Positions 1 to 8,886 of a stretch of 64,000 nucleotides of DNA are shown piece after piece. Under the pieces are notes generated by a model, which searched no databases, was not told where the DNA came from, and worked only from the letters and a program-made list of their open reading frames with translations. Source of the stretch: Labrenzia sp. 011 (lineage in GTDB: Bacteria > Pseudomonadota > Alphaproteobacteria > Rhizobiales > Stappiaceae); assembly GCF_003075075.1 (NCBI RefSeq), contig NZ_QCYM01000005.1, positions 124,001 to 188,000 on the forward strand, in the 5' to 3' direction. The position numbers and the translations under genes were made by a program. How positions within the stretch are numbered: position 1 is the first letter of the stretch; the number at the start of each line of letters is the position of its first letter.

Positions 1-1007
1 ACCCCGAGATCGAAGGCCACGTCCTGATAGACGGGAACCGTCTCGTCGGCCTCCGCGTCCAGCTTCTGCAGCTTGGTGTCTCCCATGCTGGTCAGCGCGT
101 ATTCCGGAAACCCGTCCACGTCGAGATCAATGGAGGCGATGCCCATGCCCCAGATCTTCAGATGCTGCCAGCCGTCGGACTTGCGGTAGGGGCGCGGTGG
201 CCGGCCCGGCGGCACGGCCCACAGCTGTTCCTCGCCGCCGCGGTAGTATTGCCGGTCGTTGGAGATCCGCAGGGCAGGTTCGCCGGAGCGGTTCCAGTCG
301 GTGAACAGCATGGACAGGCTGCAGTATCCGGGCGAAAGGCGGGTCGCTTCGGGATAGCTGACGGTGCCGTCGGCGGTTTTCTCCGGCCGGAAAAGGTAGT
401 TGTCGTGACAGGTGCCCCAGGGCGAGCCCGGAGCCGACCGGTCGACGTAATTGCCGAATGCTAGCGTCGGAAATTCCTGGTCCGGTTCGAAGGTCGCGGA
501 AAAGGCGGTTGTCCACTCCCGCCCGCCGTCGAAGCCGAGCGCCCGGTTGGCCACGTCGAACCGGCAGGATCCCTGTCCTTCCAGCAGAAGGTTTTCGCCA
601 AGACGCAGCAGGACCAGGTCCAGCACGTCGTCATTGTTGAAGTCCAGCGGATAGGCGCCGAGAATGTTGGCTGCCTGCCTGTCGCTCAACCCGGTGTCTG
701 CCGGAACGAATTTCAGCGGCCCCGCCGTCGGGCTGGCGTTGCGGAAAAGCTGTGCCGGGTTTTTGCCGCCGGCCAGGAAAATGTCCGGCCGCCGGTCGCC
801 GTCACAGTCGAAGATGGCGGTGCCGCCGCCGACGAAGAACTCCCAGGGGCCGTCATAGACGTGGCTGATCCCGGCCGATTGCGCCTCTTCGGCGAAAGCC
901 GGCACCGGCGCGACGGAAGCCTGGCCGGAAATGTCGTCGGCAAGGGCCGGACCGGCGGAAACGGCCACGGTCAGCAGGCAGCGGAGCAGAAAACCAGCCT
1001 GTGTCAT
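1..1007 (-). CDS. CRTAC1-like FG-GAP/VCBS-repeat secreted protein, 3' end beyond window
   Basis: Reading leftwards from the ATG at 1007, about 335 residues are open and run off the left edge. The first ~24 residues form a signal peptide (hydrophobic LLRCLLTVAVSAGPALA, then DD). The mature part carries acidic repeat motifs of the FG-GAP/VCBS type such as DCDGDRRPDIF, DFNNDDVLDLVLL and DLDVDGFPEYAL, which are calcium-binding beta-propeller blades. This composition matches CRTAC1/ASPIC-type proteins; the C-terminal ASPIC/UnbV domain would lie outside the window. The start overlaps the stop of the di-haem oxidoreductase by 4 bases (ATGA at 1004-1007), so the two are translationally coupled. It is probably periplasmic or extracellular. 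The specific ligand or role cannot be read from sequence. Confidence 0.75.
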   Translation of the reverse strand, partial: MTQAGFLLRCLLTVAVSAGPALADDISGQASVAPVPAFAEEAQSAGISHVYDGPWEFFVGGGTAIFDCDGDRRPDIFLAGGKNPAQLFRNASPTAGPLKFVPADTGLSDRQAANILGAYPLDFNNDDVLDLVLLRLGENLLLEGQGSCRFDVANRALGFDGGREWTTAFSATFEPDQEFPTLAFGNYVDRSAPGSPWGTCHDNYLFRPEKTADGTVSYPEATRLSPGYCSLSMLFTDWNRSGEPALRISNDRQYYRGGEEQLWAVPPGRPPRPYRKSDGWQHLKIWGMGIASIDLDVDGFPEYALTSMGDTKLQKLDAEADETVPVYQDVAFDLG

Positions 1008-2443
1008 TCGGCAATCTCCAGACTGCGCAGGAAGGCGATGATCGCCTGACGCTCCGGGTCTTCCAGGGCGGAATAGGCCTTGCGGCTCGCTGTCGCTTCG
1101 CCGCCGTGGGCGAGGATCACCTCGTCGAGGGTGGTCAGGTCGCCGCGATGACCATAGGGCGCCGTGCTGCCGATGCCCCAGAGCTCTGCGGTCATGAAGA
1201 CGTCCCGGGCGACGAAACGCTGGGCCAGCAGTTCGTTGCCGAAGGTGTCATTGGCCGCATCGGCGATCTTGTGGCGCTTCAGGTCGCCGAACAGCGGCAC
1301 CAGGACACGCCCCTGATTGTCGCGCGGCAGCGCCTTGACCCAGTCCAGGGTGGCAAGGTCCAGCTCCAGTGGTGCGGCGACATCGCTTTGCCTCAAGGTG
1401 CCGGCGGTGTCGAAGGGGCCCGGGTCCTGGAAGATCAGGCTCTCGAGCGGCAGCTCCGGAACGTGGCACGAGGAACAGCCGATAGCGCCGAACAGGGTTT
1501 CGCCCTTTTGCGCGGCGGCCTGCCAGACGTCCGGGAGGTCCGTCTTGCGGGTCGGCGCGGGCAGGGTCGCCTGCCAGGCGACCAGCGCCGAGATCTGGCC
1601 CGGTGTCAGCTCGTCGGCATGGCCGTCGCCGTCGAAATCGTCCGTGCCTGTCCAGACGGCCCCGAATCTTTCGCGCGCCTGCATGCCGTGATGATCATTC
1701 ATGGCGTTGACGGTGAACTGGCGCAGGGAGGCGAAGACCCCTTTCTGGCTGAAGGGGCGCAGGGTCAGGTCGTCATCGATCCCGTCCAGCCCGGATACAT
1801 CCAGCGTGCCGTCCGGGTAGGCGGTCAGGGATCCGAAGGAAATGCCCTTGGTCTTCAGAAGGGCTTTCGCCGCATCGCCGCTCTCGCGCGCCTTGGCCAG
1901 AACGGCCTGCCGTTGCCGGCGCAGGTCCTGCGTCATTTCCCGGGCCAGCAGCTCGATCAGTCCGGAGCCCTGCACCGCATTGGTGTTGCGCTCGTTGGAG
2001 AATTGCGGATCGATGGTGTCGAAATCGGCGCTTTCGAAGCCTTCGGAAACGAAGACATTCGCGGTGAAGGCCCCCGCACCGCCCACGACCGGCTCGTTGT
2101 GACAGGAGGCGCAGGCATTGGCGTCCATGCCCGCAAGGCGCTGGAAGGGCAGGGGAGACCGCCGGCGGGCCTTTGTCGGCACGATGGCGCTGGTCGCATC
2201 CGGCCGTCCGGCCCCGTCCAGGGTCGTGAACTTTGCCGAAAACAGCCGTTCCCCAAGCGGTTGCAGCACGGCAATCGGGTCCTGGCCCGACGCGGCAAGG
2301 GCGGCAATGTCCACGTCTTCCCGGATGGCCCGTTCGCTCCACGGCTGCGGGTCGGGATCGGCGGAAACACCGGACGTCACACAGATGGGCAGAACGGTTG
2401 CCAGGGCGAAGGGGATGACCGCGGTTGTGAAAACCCGGATCAT
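1004..2443 (-). CDS. di-haem oxidoreductase (DHOR, putative peroxidase family)
   Basis: 479 residues with an N-terminal export signal (about 1-28). Two c-type haem-binding motifs are visible, CASCH at 111-115 and CSSCH at 323-327, as expected for the DHOR/DUF1111 family of periplasmic di-haem cytochrome c proteins related to bacterial cytochrome c peroxidases. The C-terminus has a typical cytochrome c fold ending (ERQAIIAFLRSL). A DGDGHADE stretch near 271-278 could bind calcium. Its ATG overlaps the stop of the ROK regulator (2440-2443) and its stop overlaps the start of the CRTAC1-like gene (1004-1007), so all three are read as one unit. The substrate is unknown. DHOR proteins are often paired with other secreted proteins of unknown role. 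Confidence 0.85.
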   Translation of the reverse strand: MIRVFTTAVIPFALATVLPICVTSGVSADPDPQPWSERAIREDVDIAALAASGQDPIAVLQPLGERLFSAKFTTLDGAGRPDATSAIVPTKARRRSPLPFQRLAGMDANACASCHNEPVVGGAGAFTANVFVSEGFESADFDTIDPQFSNERNTNAVQGSGLIELLAREMTQDLRRQRQAVLAKARESGDAAKALLKTKGISFGSLTAYPDGTLDVSGLDGIDDDLTLRPFSQKGVFASLRQFTVNAMNDHHGMQARERFGAVWTGTDDFDGDGHADELTPGQISALVAWQATLPAPTRKTDLPDVWQAAAQKGETLFGAIGCSSCHVPELPLESLIFQDPGPFDTAGTLRQSDVAAPLELDLATLDWVKALPRDNQGRVLVPLFGDLKRHKIADAANDTFGNELLAQRFVARDVFMTAELWGIGSTAPYGHRGDLTTLDEVILAHGGEATASRKAYSALEDPERQAIIAFLRSLEIAE

Positions 2444-3705
2444 GCCGGCAGTTCCGCATCGCCGGGCCGGACGCTGTTGCTGGTCCGGGGTGTCGCCTTG
2501 CCCAGGAAATCCTTGTCGAGGCGTTCCATGGACTGCGCGATCAGGCCGCTGCGGATGAAATCCTCGTTCCAGGGCATTACATCGAGCGTGAAATTGTTGC
2601 GAAGGTCCGCGACCAGCGCCTCCTCCAGGCCTTCCCGCATGCCTTTTTCCATGAAGTCGAAAGCCCGCATGGCCGCGCCGGTCAGGACCAGCCGTTTCGG
2701 GTCGATCATGGCGATCACCCGGGCGATCCCGTATCCGAGCACGCGCCCGGCGGCGTGAAAGGCCTGTCGGGCGTCATCGTCTCCGGAAGCGGCCCGTTCG
2801 ATCAGGCGGCCGAGGCCGGCCATCCCCGCATTGATCGTGCCCGGATCCGTGTCCTCGGGCAGATGCATTGCCGCCCGCACCAGCGCGTAGTCGGAAAGAT
2901 AGGCTTCCAGGCAGCCCCGCTTGCCGCAGCGGCAGAGGGCGCCGCCGGGAATGTGGTTGGCATGGCCGAATTCGGCGGCCGTCCCGCTGGCGCCCGAAAA
3001 CAGCTGATTGTTGAGATAGAGTCCCATGCCGACACCGTAGTCGAGCATGATCACGGCGAAGGTGCCGCTGTAACGGTTCGGGTCGGACCAGTGGAGCGCC
3101 TCGGTGATCATGTTGGTGTCGTTGGAGATGTAGCAATCCGCGCCGAATGCCGACTGCAGCGGCTTGACGATCGGGATCTTCCGTCCTGCGAAGGCCGGGC
3201 TCCAGGCAACGAGGCCGGTCCCGGTTTCCACGACACCCTGAGCGGCGACACCGATCTCCCGCACGTGCGACGGCTCGACCCCGGCGCCCTGCAGGAACTG
3301 TCCGATAACCTCGACGAGTGTCTCGGGAAAGCTGTCCGCGTCGGCGCTGGCGCTGTCGAAATGGACGCGCGTCTCCCGCGTGACATTGCCGGCGAAATCC
3401 ACCAGCGACAGGTCGATATTGTTGACCGACAGCCGGACGCAGAGCGTGAAGACCGCATCCGGATTGAGCTTCAACAAGGTGCGCGGTCGCCCGCGCGCCT
3501 GGGGTGTTTTGGGCTCCTCGCTCTCCAGACTGAGGATAAGCCCCTGATCCAGCAGGTCGGAGGTGATCGCCGTCACCGTCGCCGGGCTGAGCCGCGTCGT
3601 CTGGCCGAGATCTATCCGGGCCGTCGGACCGTTCCGCCGCAGTGCCTGGAGTACAATACTTCTGTTTTGCCGCCGGATCTGATCCCGGTCCGCCTTGCGT
3701 TTCAT
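2440..3705 (-). CDS. xylR: ROK-family transcriptional regulator, probable xylose repressor XylR
   Basis: 421 residues. An N-terminal winged helix-turn-helix (about 14-60, RRNGPTARIDLGQTTRLSPA) precedes a ROK sugar-kinase-like domain. The ROK hallmark region is intact: EFGH at 245-248 and the zinc-binding CRCGKRGC at 258-265. The length and domain order fit XylR/NagC-type repressors rather than ROK kinases, which lack the HTH. It is divergent from xylF, so it most likely represses or otherwise controls the xylFHGBA operon in response to xylose. Unusually, its stop codon overlaps the start of the di-haem oxidoreductase gene. The xylose specificity is inferred from position, not from the protein. 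Confidence 0.87.
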   Translation of the reverse strand: MKRKADRDQIRRQNRSIVLQALRRNGPTARIDLGQTTRLSPATVTAITSDLLDQGLILSLESEEPKTPQARGRPRTLLKLNPDAVFTLCVRLSVNNIDLSLVDFAGNVTRETRVHFDSASADADSFPETLVEVIGQFLQGAGVEPSHVREIGVAAQGVVETGTGLVAWSPAFAGRKIPIVKPLQSAFGADCYISNDTNMITEALHWSDPNRYSGTFAVIMLDYGVGMGLYLNNQLFSGASGTAAEFGHANHIPGGALCRCGKRGCLEAYLSDYALVRAAMHLPEDTDPGTINAGMAGLGRLIERAASGDDDARQAFHAAGRVLGYGIARVIAMIDPKRLVLTGAAMRAFDFMEKGMREGLEEALVADLRNNFTLDVMPWNEDFIRSGLIAQSMERLDKDFLGKATPRTSNSVRPGDAELPA

Positions 3706-3978
3706 GCGCGCTCAGCTCTTCCCAAGGTGTTTCCTCTGTCCCGGGTTTCTCCCGGTTTTTCCGCCCTCATCCGGGGTTTTTCGGTCCCGTGGAGCAGAGA
3801 TTTATAAAACCATGTTGACAGGAGCGGCGCTTTAGAGCAACTTTTTTTCGGACGCCAAAAAAAATAACAATAAGGTTGTCCTATTCTGAAGGCGCCGCAA
3901 AAAGGCGCCGGTCGAGCAGACATATAATTCAGGTGCAACCGCTTTTCGCGAGCTGTGCCAACTGGAGGAAACATCGCA
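3706..3978. promoter_or_regulatory. divergent xylR/xylF control region
   Basis: This is the 273-base gap between the divergent xylR and xylF. A perfect TATAAT is present at 3923-3928, about 50 bases before the xylF start, without a good -35 at normal spacing. Just upstream, two GGCGCC palindromes separated by seven bases (3890-3908) could be an operator or a hairpin. A TTTATAAA palindrome at 3801-3808 and a TTGACA at 3815-3820 lie nearer xylR. The middle is AT-rich with an A tract (3858-3865). The xylF ribosome-binding site is GGAGGA at 3964-3969, which fixes the ATG at 3979. The operator bound by XylR cannot be assigned with certainty. Confidence 0.5.
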
Positions 3979-5010
3979 ATGCGTAAAATCACCACTTTGT
4001 TGGCGGGCGTTCTGCTGTCCGCGACCGCTATTCAAGTCGCGCAGGCGGCAGATCTTGTTGTCGGCGTGAGCTGGTCCAACTTTCAGGAAGAGCGCTGGAA
4101 AACCGACGAAGCCGCCATCAAGGGCGCTTTGGAGGCTGCCGGCGCGAAATACATTTCCGCTGACGCTCAGAGCTCTTCCGCGAAGCAGCTTTCCGACGTC
4201 GAGGCACTGATCGCGCAGGGCGCGAACGCCCTGATCATTCTGGCGCAGGATTCCCAGGCGATCGGCCCGGCTATTCAGGCAGCTGCCGACGAAGGCATCG
4301 CTGTTGTCGGCTATGACCGTCTGATCGACGATCCGCGCGCCTTCTACCTGACCTTCGACAACGTCGAAGTCGGCCGCATGCAGGCTGCCGAGGTCCTGGC
4401 TCTGGCGCCGAAAGGCAACTACGTCATGATCAAGGGCTCGCCGACCGACCCGAACGCGGATTTCCTCCGCGGCGGTCAGCAGGAAGTTCTTCAGGCCGCA
4501 ATCGACACCGGTGACATCAAGATCGTCGGCGAAGCCTACACGGACGGCTGGCTTCCGGCCAACGCTCAGCGCAACATGGAACAGATCCTGACCGCCAACG
4601 ACAACAAGGTCGACGCGGTCGTGGCATCCAACGACGGCACGGCCGGCGGCGTTGTCGCGGCCTTGACCGCTCAGGGCATGGACGGCATTCCGGTGTCCGG
4701 TCAGGACGGCGACCATGCGGCCCTGAACCGCGTTGCCAAGGGCACCCAGACCGTTTCCGTCTGGAAAGACGCCCGCGAACTCGGCAAGGCTGCCGGTGAA
4801 ATCGCGGTTTCCCTGGCAGGTGGCACCAAGATGACCGACATCGACGGCGCGGCTGCCTGGACGGCTCCGTCCGGAACCGAGCTGACGGCCAAGTTCCTCG
4901 TTCCGATGCCGATCACCAAGGACAACCTCACCGCTGTTGTCGATGCCGGCTGGATCTCGAAAGAGGACCTGTGCCAGGGCGTCGAAAACGGCCCGGCTCC
5001 TTGTAACTGA
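3979..5010 (+). CDS. xylF: D-xylose ABC transporter, periplasmic substrate-binding protein
   Basis: 343 residues from the ATG at 3979, chosen over an in-frame ATG at 3955 because GGAGGA lies ten bases upstream and the protein then starts directly with a signal peptide (MRKITTLLAGVLLSATAIQVAQA, cleaved before ADLVVG). The mature protein is a type I sugar-binding fold (Peripla_BP_4) with the XylF-typical segments GVSWSNFQEERW, SNDGTAGG and GQDGDHAALNRV. It binds xylose in the periplasm and delivers it to XylHG. It is the first gene of xylFHGBA, with a GC-rich hairpin just after its stop that probably raises its level relative to the permease and ATPase. Confidence 0.95.
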   Translation: MRKITTLLAGVLLSATAIQVAQAADLVVGVSWSNFQEERWKTDEAAIKGALEAAGAKYISADAQSSSAKQLSDVEALIAQGANALIILAQDSQAIGPAIQAAADEGIAVVGYDRLIDDPRAFYLTFDNVEVGRMQAAEVLALAPKGNYVMIKGSPTDPNADFLRGGQQEVLQAAIDTGDIKIVGEAYTDGWLPANAQRNMEQILTANDNKVDAVVASNDGTAGGVVAALTAQGMDGIPVSGQDGDHAALNRVAKGTQTVSVWKDARELGKAAGEIAVSLAGGTKMTDIDGAAAWTAPSGTELTAKFLVPMPITKDNLTAVVDAGWISKEDLCQGVENGPAPCN

Positions 5011-5030
5011 TAGCACGACGCATGTTGCAG

Positions 5031-5060
5031 GGCCCCGGTCGGATCACGGCCGGGGCCTTT
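5031..5060 (+). terminator. intra-operon stem-loop after xylF
   Basis: GGCCCCGG at 5031-5038 pairs with CCGGGGCC at 5050-5057 across an 11-base loop and is followed by only TTT. It sits between xylF and xylH. A stem with a short T run is likely to be a leaky terminator or an mRNA-stabilising structure that boosts the binding protein. Transcription must continue to xylH. Confidence 0.6.
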
Positions 5061-5186
5061 GAACAGGGAAGGCTGCCGCGGAGTTTTTCGGGGAAGAGGT
5101 TCCTGTTCCTCACAGATGCTCCGGCGGGGCCCCGGAACGGGCCGCCCGATCCGCAAGCGTAATGGTCTCCAAGCAGGAGTGACCCC

Positions 5187-6476
5187 ATGTCCGAAACCGC
5201 TCTGGCCGGGCAAAAGAGCCCGACAGCACGTAATCTAATTGCCGCATTGCAGCTGGACACCCGCTTTCTGGGAATGATCGGGGCGTTCATCGTCCTGTGC
5301 CTGATCTTCAATGTGTTCACGGACGGCCGGTTCCTGACACCGCGCAATGTTTTCAACCTGACGATCCAGACCGTGTCCGTCGCCATCATGGCGACCGGAA
5401 TGGTGTTCGTCATCGTCACCCGCCACATCGACCTGTCGGTCGGTTCGGTTCTGGCCACCATCGCGGCGGTCATGGCGGTGGTGCAAACCGACGTCCTGCC
5501 CGACATTCTCGGTCTCGGTCATCCTGCCAACTGGCTTCTCGCGATTCTGGCAGGGGTGGTCGTCGGCGTTGTCATCGGGGCGTTCCAGGGCTGGATGATC
5601 GGCTATCTCGGCATTCCGGCGTTCATCGTCACTCTCGGGGGGCTGCTGGTCTGGCGAAATGTCGCTTGGTTCATCACCTCCGGTCAGACGATCGGTCCGC
5701 TCGACGAGACCTTCACCATGATCGGCGGCATCGGCGGAACCATGGGCGAAACCGGCTCATGGGTCTTCGGCATTGTGGCCGTTGCCGCCGCATTGTGGCT
5801 GCAGGTGACCTCGCGCCGCCGCAAGGCCTCCCACGGATTTCCGGTAAAGCCGATCTGGGCCGAGACAACGATGGCGGTGATCACCTCCGTCGCCATTCTC
5901 GGTTTTGTCTGGATCCTGAACTCCTATGACATTCCCAGGGCACGGCTGCAGCGGATTTTCGAAGCCAGCGGCGAAACCCTGCCGGAGGGCCTGACCATGG
6001 GCTACGGCATTCCCTATTCGGTGGTGCTTCTGATCGTCGTGGCGATCGTCATGACCGTGGTCGCCCAACGCACCCGTCTTGGCCGTTACATCTTCGCAAC
6101 CGGCGGCAATCCGGATGCGGCGGAACTTTCCGGCATCAACACCCGCCTTCTGACGGTCAAGGTCTTTGCCATCATGGGCGGACTTGCTGCGCTGGCCGCC
6201 GCTGTTGCCGCGGCCCGTCTCGGCTTCTCGACCAATGACATCGGCACGCTCGACGAGTTGCGCGTGATCGCTGCGGCGGTGATCGGCGGCACGGCCCTGG
6301 CCGGTGGCGTCGGCACGATCTACGGCGCCATCCTGGGCGCATTGATCATGCAGTCGCTGCAATCGGGAATGGCGATGGTGGGCGTGGACGCACCGCTGCA
6401 GAACATCGTGGTCGGCACCGTTCTGGTTCTCGCCGTCCTGGTCGACATCATCTACCGCAAGCGCACGGGAGACTGA
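5187..6476 (+). CDS. xylH: D-xylose ABC transporter, permease
   Basis: 429 residues, inner-membrane permease of the BPD_transp_2 (ribose/xylose/arabinose) family. Hydrophobic segments run through the protein, with the conserved stretches RHIDLSVGS, GYLGIPAFIVTLGG and GGNPDAAELSGINT (the cytoplasmic coupling loop), and the C-terminal GGTALAGGVGTIYGAILGAL. It is somewhat longer than E. coli XylH, mainly through a loop between the early and late membrane helices (about residues 205-265), which is common in alphaproteobacterial XylH. AGGAGTGACCCC precedes the ATG. The xylG start is three bases after its stop. Confidence 0.93.
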   Translation: MSETALAGQKSPTARNLIAALQLDTRFLGMIGAFIVLCLIFNVFTDGRFLTPRNVFNLTIQTVSVAIMATGMVFVIVTRHIDLSVGSVLATIAAVMAVVQTDVLPDILGLGHPANWLLAILAGVVVGVVIGAFQGWMIGYLGIPAFIVTLGGLLVWRNVAWFITSGQTIGPLDETFTMIGGIGGTMGETGSWVFGIVAVAAALWLQVTSRRRKASHGFPVKPIWAETTMAVITSVAILGFVWILNSYDIPRARLQRIFEASGETLPEGLTMGYGIPYSVVLLIVVAIVMTVVAQRTRLGRYIFATGGNPDAAELSGINTRLLTVKVFAIMGGLAALAAAVAAARLGFSTNDIGTLDELRVIAAAVIGGTALAGGVGTIYGAILGALIMQSLQSGMAMVGVDAPLQNIVVGTVLVLAVLVDIIYRKRTGD

Positions 6477-6479
6477 GTA

Positions 6480-7268
6480 ATGACAACACCTCTCGTAGAA
6501 CTGAAGGACATGTGCATCGCCTTTGGCGGCGTGCACGCCGTGGATCACGTCTCTGTCGATCTCTACCCCGGCGAAGTGGTCGGTCTGCTCGGGCACAACG
6601 GCGCGGGCAAGTCGACCCTGATCAAGATGCTCTCCGGCGCCTACAAGGCCGATGCCGGCGAGATCCGCATCAACGGCAAGGAAGTCCAGATCCATTCGCC
6701 GCGGGACGCGCGGGCGCACAACATCGAGACCATCTACCAGACGCTGGCGCTGGCGGACAATCTCGATGCGGCGTCCAACCTGTTCCTCGGCCGGGAACTC
6801 ACGTCACCGCTGGGCTTTGTCGATGACGACGCCATGGAGGCGGAAACCCGCAAGATCATGGGGCGGCTCAATCCGAACTTCAGCAAGTTCCATGCGCCGG
6901 TGAAGGCCCTGTCCGGCGGTCAGCGCCAGTCGGTGGCGATTGCCCGTGCGGTCTATTTCAACGCCAAGATCCTGATCATGGACGAGCCGACGGCGGCGCT
7001 CGGGGTTCACGAAACCCAGATGGTGGCGGAGCTGATCGAGGAACTGAAGAAACAGGGCCTCGGCATTTTCCTGATCAGCCACGACATTCACGACGTCTTC
7101 CAGCTCTGCGACCGGATTGCCGTGATGAAGAACGGACAGCTGGTCGGGACGGCGCGCACAGGCGATGTGACGGACGATGACGTGCTCGGCATGATCATCC
7201 TCGGCAAATGTCCTGCGGGGGCTGTTCCCGGACCGGGTGCCTTCGTGGAGGACGTTCCGGCCGGCTAG
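6480..7268 (+). CDS. xylG: D-xylose ABC transporter, single-domain ATP-binding protein
   Basis: 262 residues with one complete ABC ATPase domain: Walker [10 protein letters not shown] (about 38-46), signature [14 protein letters not shown], Walker [13 protein letters not shown] and the switch histidine in LISHDIHD. E. coli XylG is about twice this length with two fused domains. The single-domain form is usual for sugar importers of alphaproteobacteria and must act as a homodimer. The start follows the xylH stop by three bases with GGGAG as ribosome-binding site, so the two are tightly co-expressed. It couples ATP hydrolysis to xylose import through XylH. Confidence 0.92.
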   Translation: MTTPLVELKDMCIAFGGVHAVDHVSVDLYPGEVVGLLGHNGAGKSTLIKMLSGAYKADAGEIRINGKEVQIHSPRDARAHNIETIYQTLALADNLDAASNLFLGRELTSPLGFVDDDAMEAETRKIMGRLNPNFSKFHAPVKALSGGQRQSVAIARAVYFNAKILIMDEPTAALGVHETQMVAELIEELKKQGLGIFLISHDIHDVFQLCDRIAVMKNGQLVGTARTGDVTDDDVLGMIILGKCPAGAVPGPGAFVEDVPAG

Positions 7269-7422
7269 ACGACGGTCGCGGCCCGCGGGCATCTGCCTGC
7301 GGGCGCCGCTTCCCTGCGTGATGGCGGGGAGCGGTGGGCGATCCGGTCATGCGAGAGACACCATGCCGAATCCCCTGGCGGGGCCCGGCTTTCTTTTTCA
7401 AGCAAGTTGAGGAACGCACCTC

Positions 7423-8874
7423 ATGTATATCGGTCTCGATATCGGCACGAGTTCGGTCAAAGCCATTCTCCTGAACGAGGATCAGTCGCTGGTCGCCTCG
7501 GCCACGGCCGAGCTGACAGTGCAGCGACCGCATCCGGGCTGGTCGGAGCAGGATCCGGACAGCTGGTGGACGGCGTGCCAGACGGTTCTCGATGCGCTGA
7601 AAACCAAGGCGCCCAGGGAGATGGCCGCAGTCCGGGGCATCGGCCTTGCAGGTCACATGCACGGCGCGACCCTGCTGGACGACGCGGGCATACCGCTGCG
7701 GCCGTGCATCTTGTGGAACGACGGCCGGTCCGGCAAGCAATGCGCCGAACTGCAGGTGGCGGAACCGAAGTTCCTGACGCTGGGTGGCAATCTGGTGATG
7801 CCCGGGTTCACCGCGCCGAAACTGCAGTGGGTGCGGGAAAACGAGCCGGAGATCTTCGCCAGGACCGCAATGGTCCTGCTGCCCAAGGATTATGTCCGCT
7901 TCAGGCTGACCGGCGACTATGTGGGCGATATGTCCGACAGTGCCGGGACGCTGTGGATGGATGTCGCCCGGCGCGACTGGAGCGACGACCTGCTGGCCGC
8001 CACCGGCCTGACGCGCAAGCACGTGCCGCGCCTCGTGGAGGGGTCGGAAAGTTCCGGAACCCTGAAGCCGGATCTTTGTGCCCGCTGGGGGATTGACGCC
8101 GCACCCGTTGTTGCCGGGGGCGGTGGCGACAATGCCGCTTCCGCCTGCGGCGTCGGCGCGGTGGACCCGGGCTCGGCCTTCGTTTCGCTTGGCACCTCCG
8201 GTGTGCTCTTTGTCACCAACGACAGGTTCTCCCCGAATGTGGAGGGGGCGGTGCATGCCTTCTGCCACGCGGTGCCGGACACCTGGCATCAGATGGGGGT
8301 CATCCTGTCCGCGACCGACAGCCTGAACTGGCTGGCCGGCACGCTGAAAAAATCGCCGGCGGAGCTGACCGGGCTTCTGGACAGGGTCGGCGGCCCCTCG
8401 CCGGTTTCCTTCCTGCCGTATCTCGGCGGGGAGCGCACGCCCCATAACGATGTCGATATCCGCGCCGGCTTCATGGGCATTTCGCATGAGACCGACGATG
8501 CGGACCTGACCCATGCGGTGCTCGACGGCGTGGCCTTCGCGCTGAAGGACTGCCTGCAGGCTCTGAGTGTTGCCGGTACGAAAGTCGACCGGCTGCTCGC
8601 GGTCGGCGGCGGATCGCGGTCGCGGGTCTGGCTGGAGATCATCGCCAGCCTGCTCGACGTCACGGTGGACGTGCCGGTGGACGGCGATTTCGGAGCCTCG
8701 CTCGGCGCTGCCCGCCTCGGTCATGCCGCGGCGCTCGGTACCACCGAGGGGATCTTTTCCAGGCCGCAACTCAAGGCCAGTATCGATCCCGTTCCCGCCC
8801 TGAGTGAAACCTACGCCGAGGCCTATGGCCAATGGCGGAAACTTTATCCGGCGCTCAAACAAGCCGGTTTTTGA
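7423..8874 (+). CDS. xylB: xylulokinase
   Basis: 483 residues of the FGGY carbohydrate kinase family, the normal length for XylB. The N-terminal phosphate-binding motif GLDIGTSSVKA, the substrate region GHMHGATLLD and WNDGRS, the FGGY signature area near FLPYLGGERTPHNDVDIRAGF and the C-terminal adenosine loop AVGGGSRSRVWL are all present. It phosphorylates D-xylulose to xylulose-5-phosphate using ATP in the cytoplasm. The start has GAGG about ten bases upstream. A 154-base gap after xylG contains a possible GCCCGC/GCGGGC stem (about 7281-7304) without a T run. xylA follows 12 bases after its stop. Confidence 0.95.
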   Translation: MYIGLDIGTSSVKAILLNEDQSLVASATAELTVQRPHPGWSEQDPDSWWTACQTVLDALKTKAPREMAAVRGIGLAGHMHGATLLDDAGIPLRPCILWNDGRSGKQCAELQVAEPKFLTLGGNLVMPGFTAPKLQWVRENEPEIFARTAMVLLPKDYVRFRLTGDYVGDMSDSAGTLWMDVARRDWSDDLLAATGLTRKHVPRLVEGSESSGTLKPDLCARWGIDAAPVVAGGGGDNAASACGVGAVDPGSAFVSLGTSGVLFVTNDRFSPNVEGAVHAFCHAVPDTWHQMGVILSATDSLNWLAGTLKKSPAELTGLLDRVGGPSPVSFLPYLGGERTPHNDVDIRAGFMGISHETDDADLTHAVLDGVAFALKDCLQALSVAGTKVDRLLAVGGGSRSRVWLEIIASLLDVTVDVPVDGDFGASLGAARLGHAAALGTTEGIFSRPQLKASIDPVPALSETYAEAYGQWRKLYPALKQAGF

Positions 8875-8886
8875 GGAGACAAGAAA

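Noticed and set aside
3838..3843. CAACTT as a -10 partner of the TTGACA at 3815-3820
   Set aside because: Poor match to TATAAT. The perfect TATAAT at 3923 is a better candidate, though it lacks a -35.
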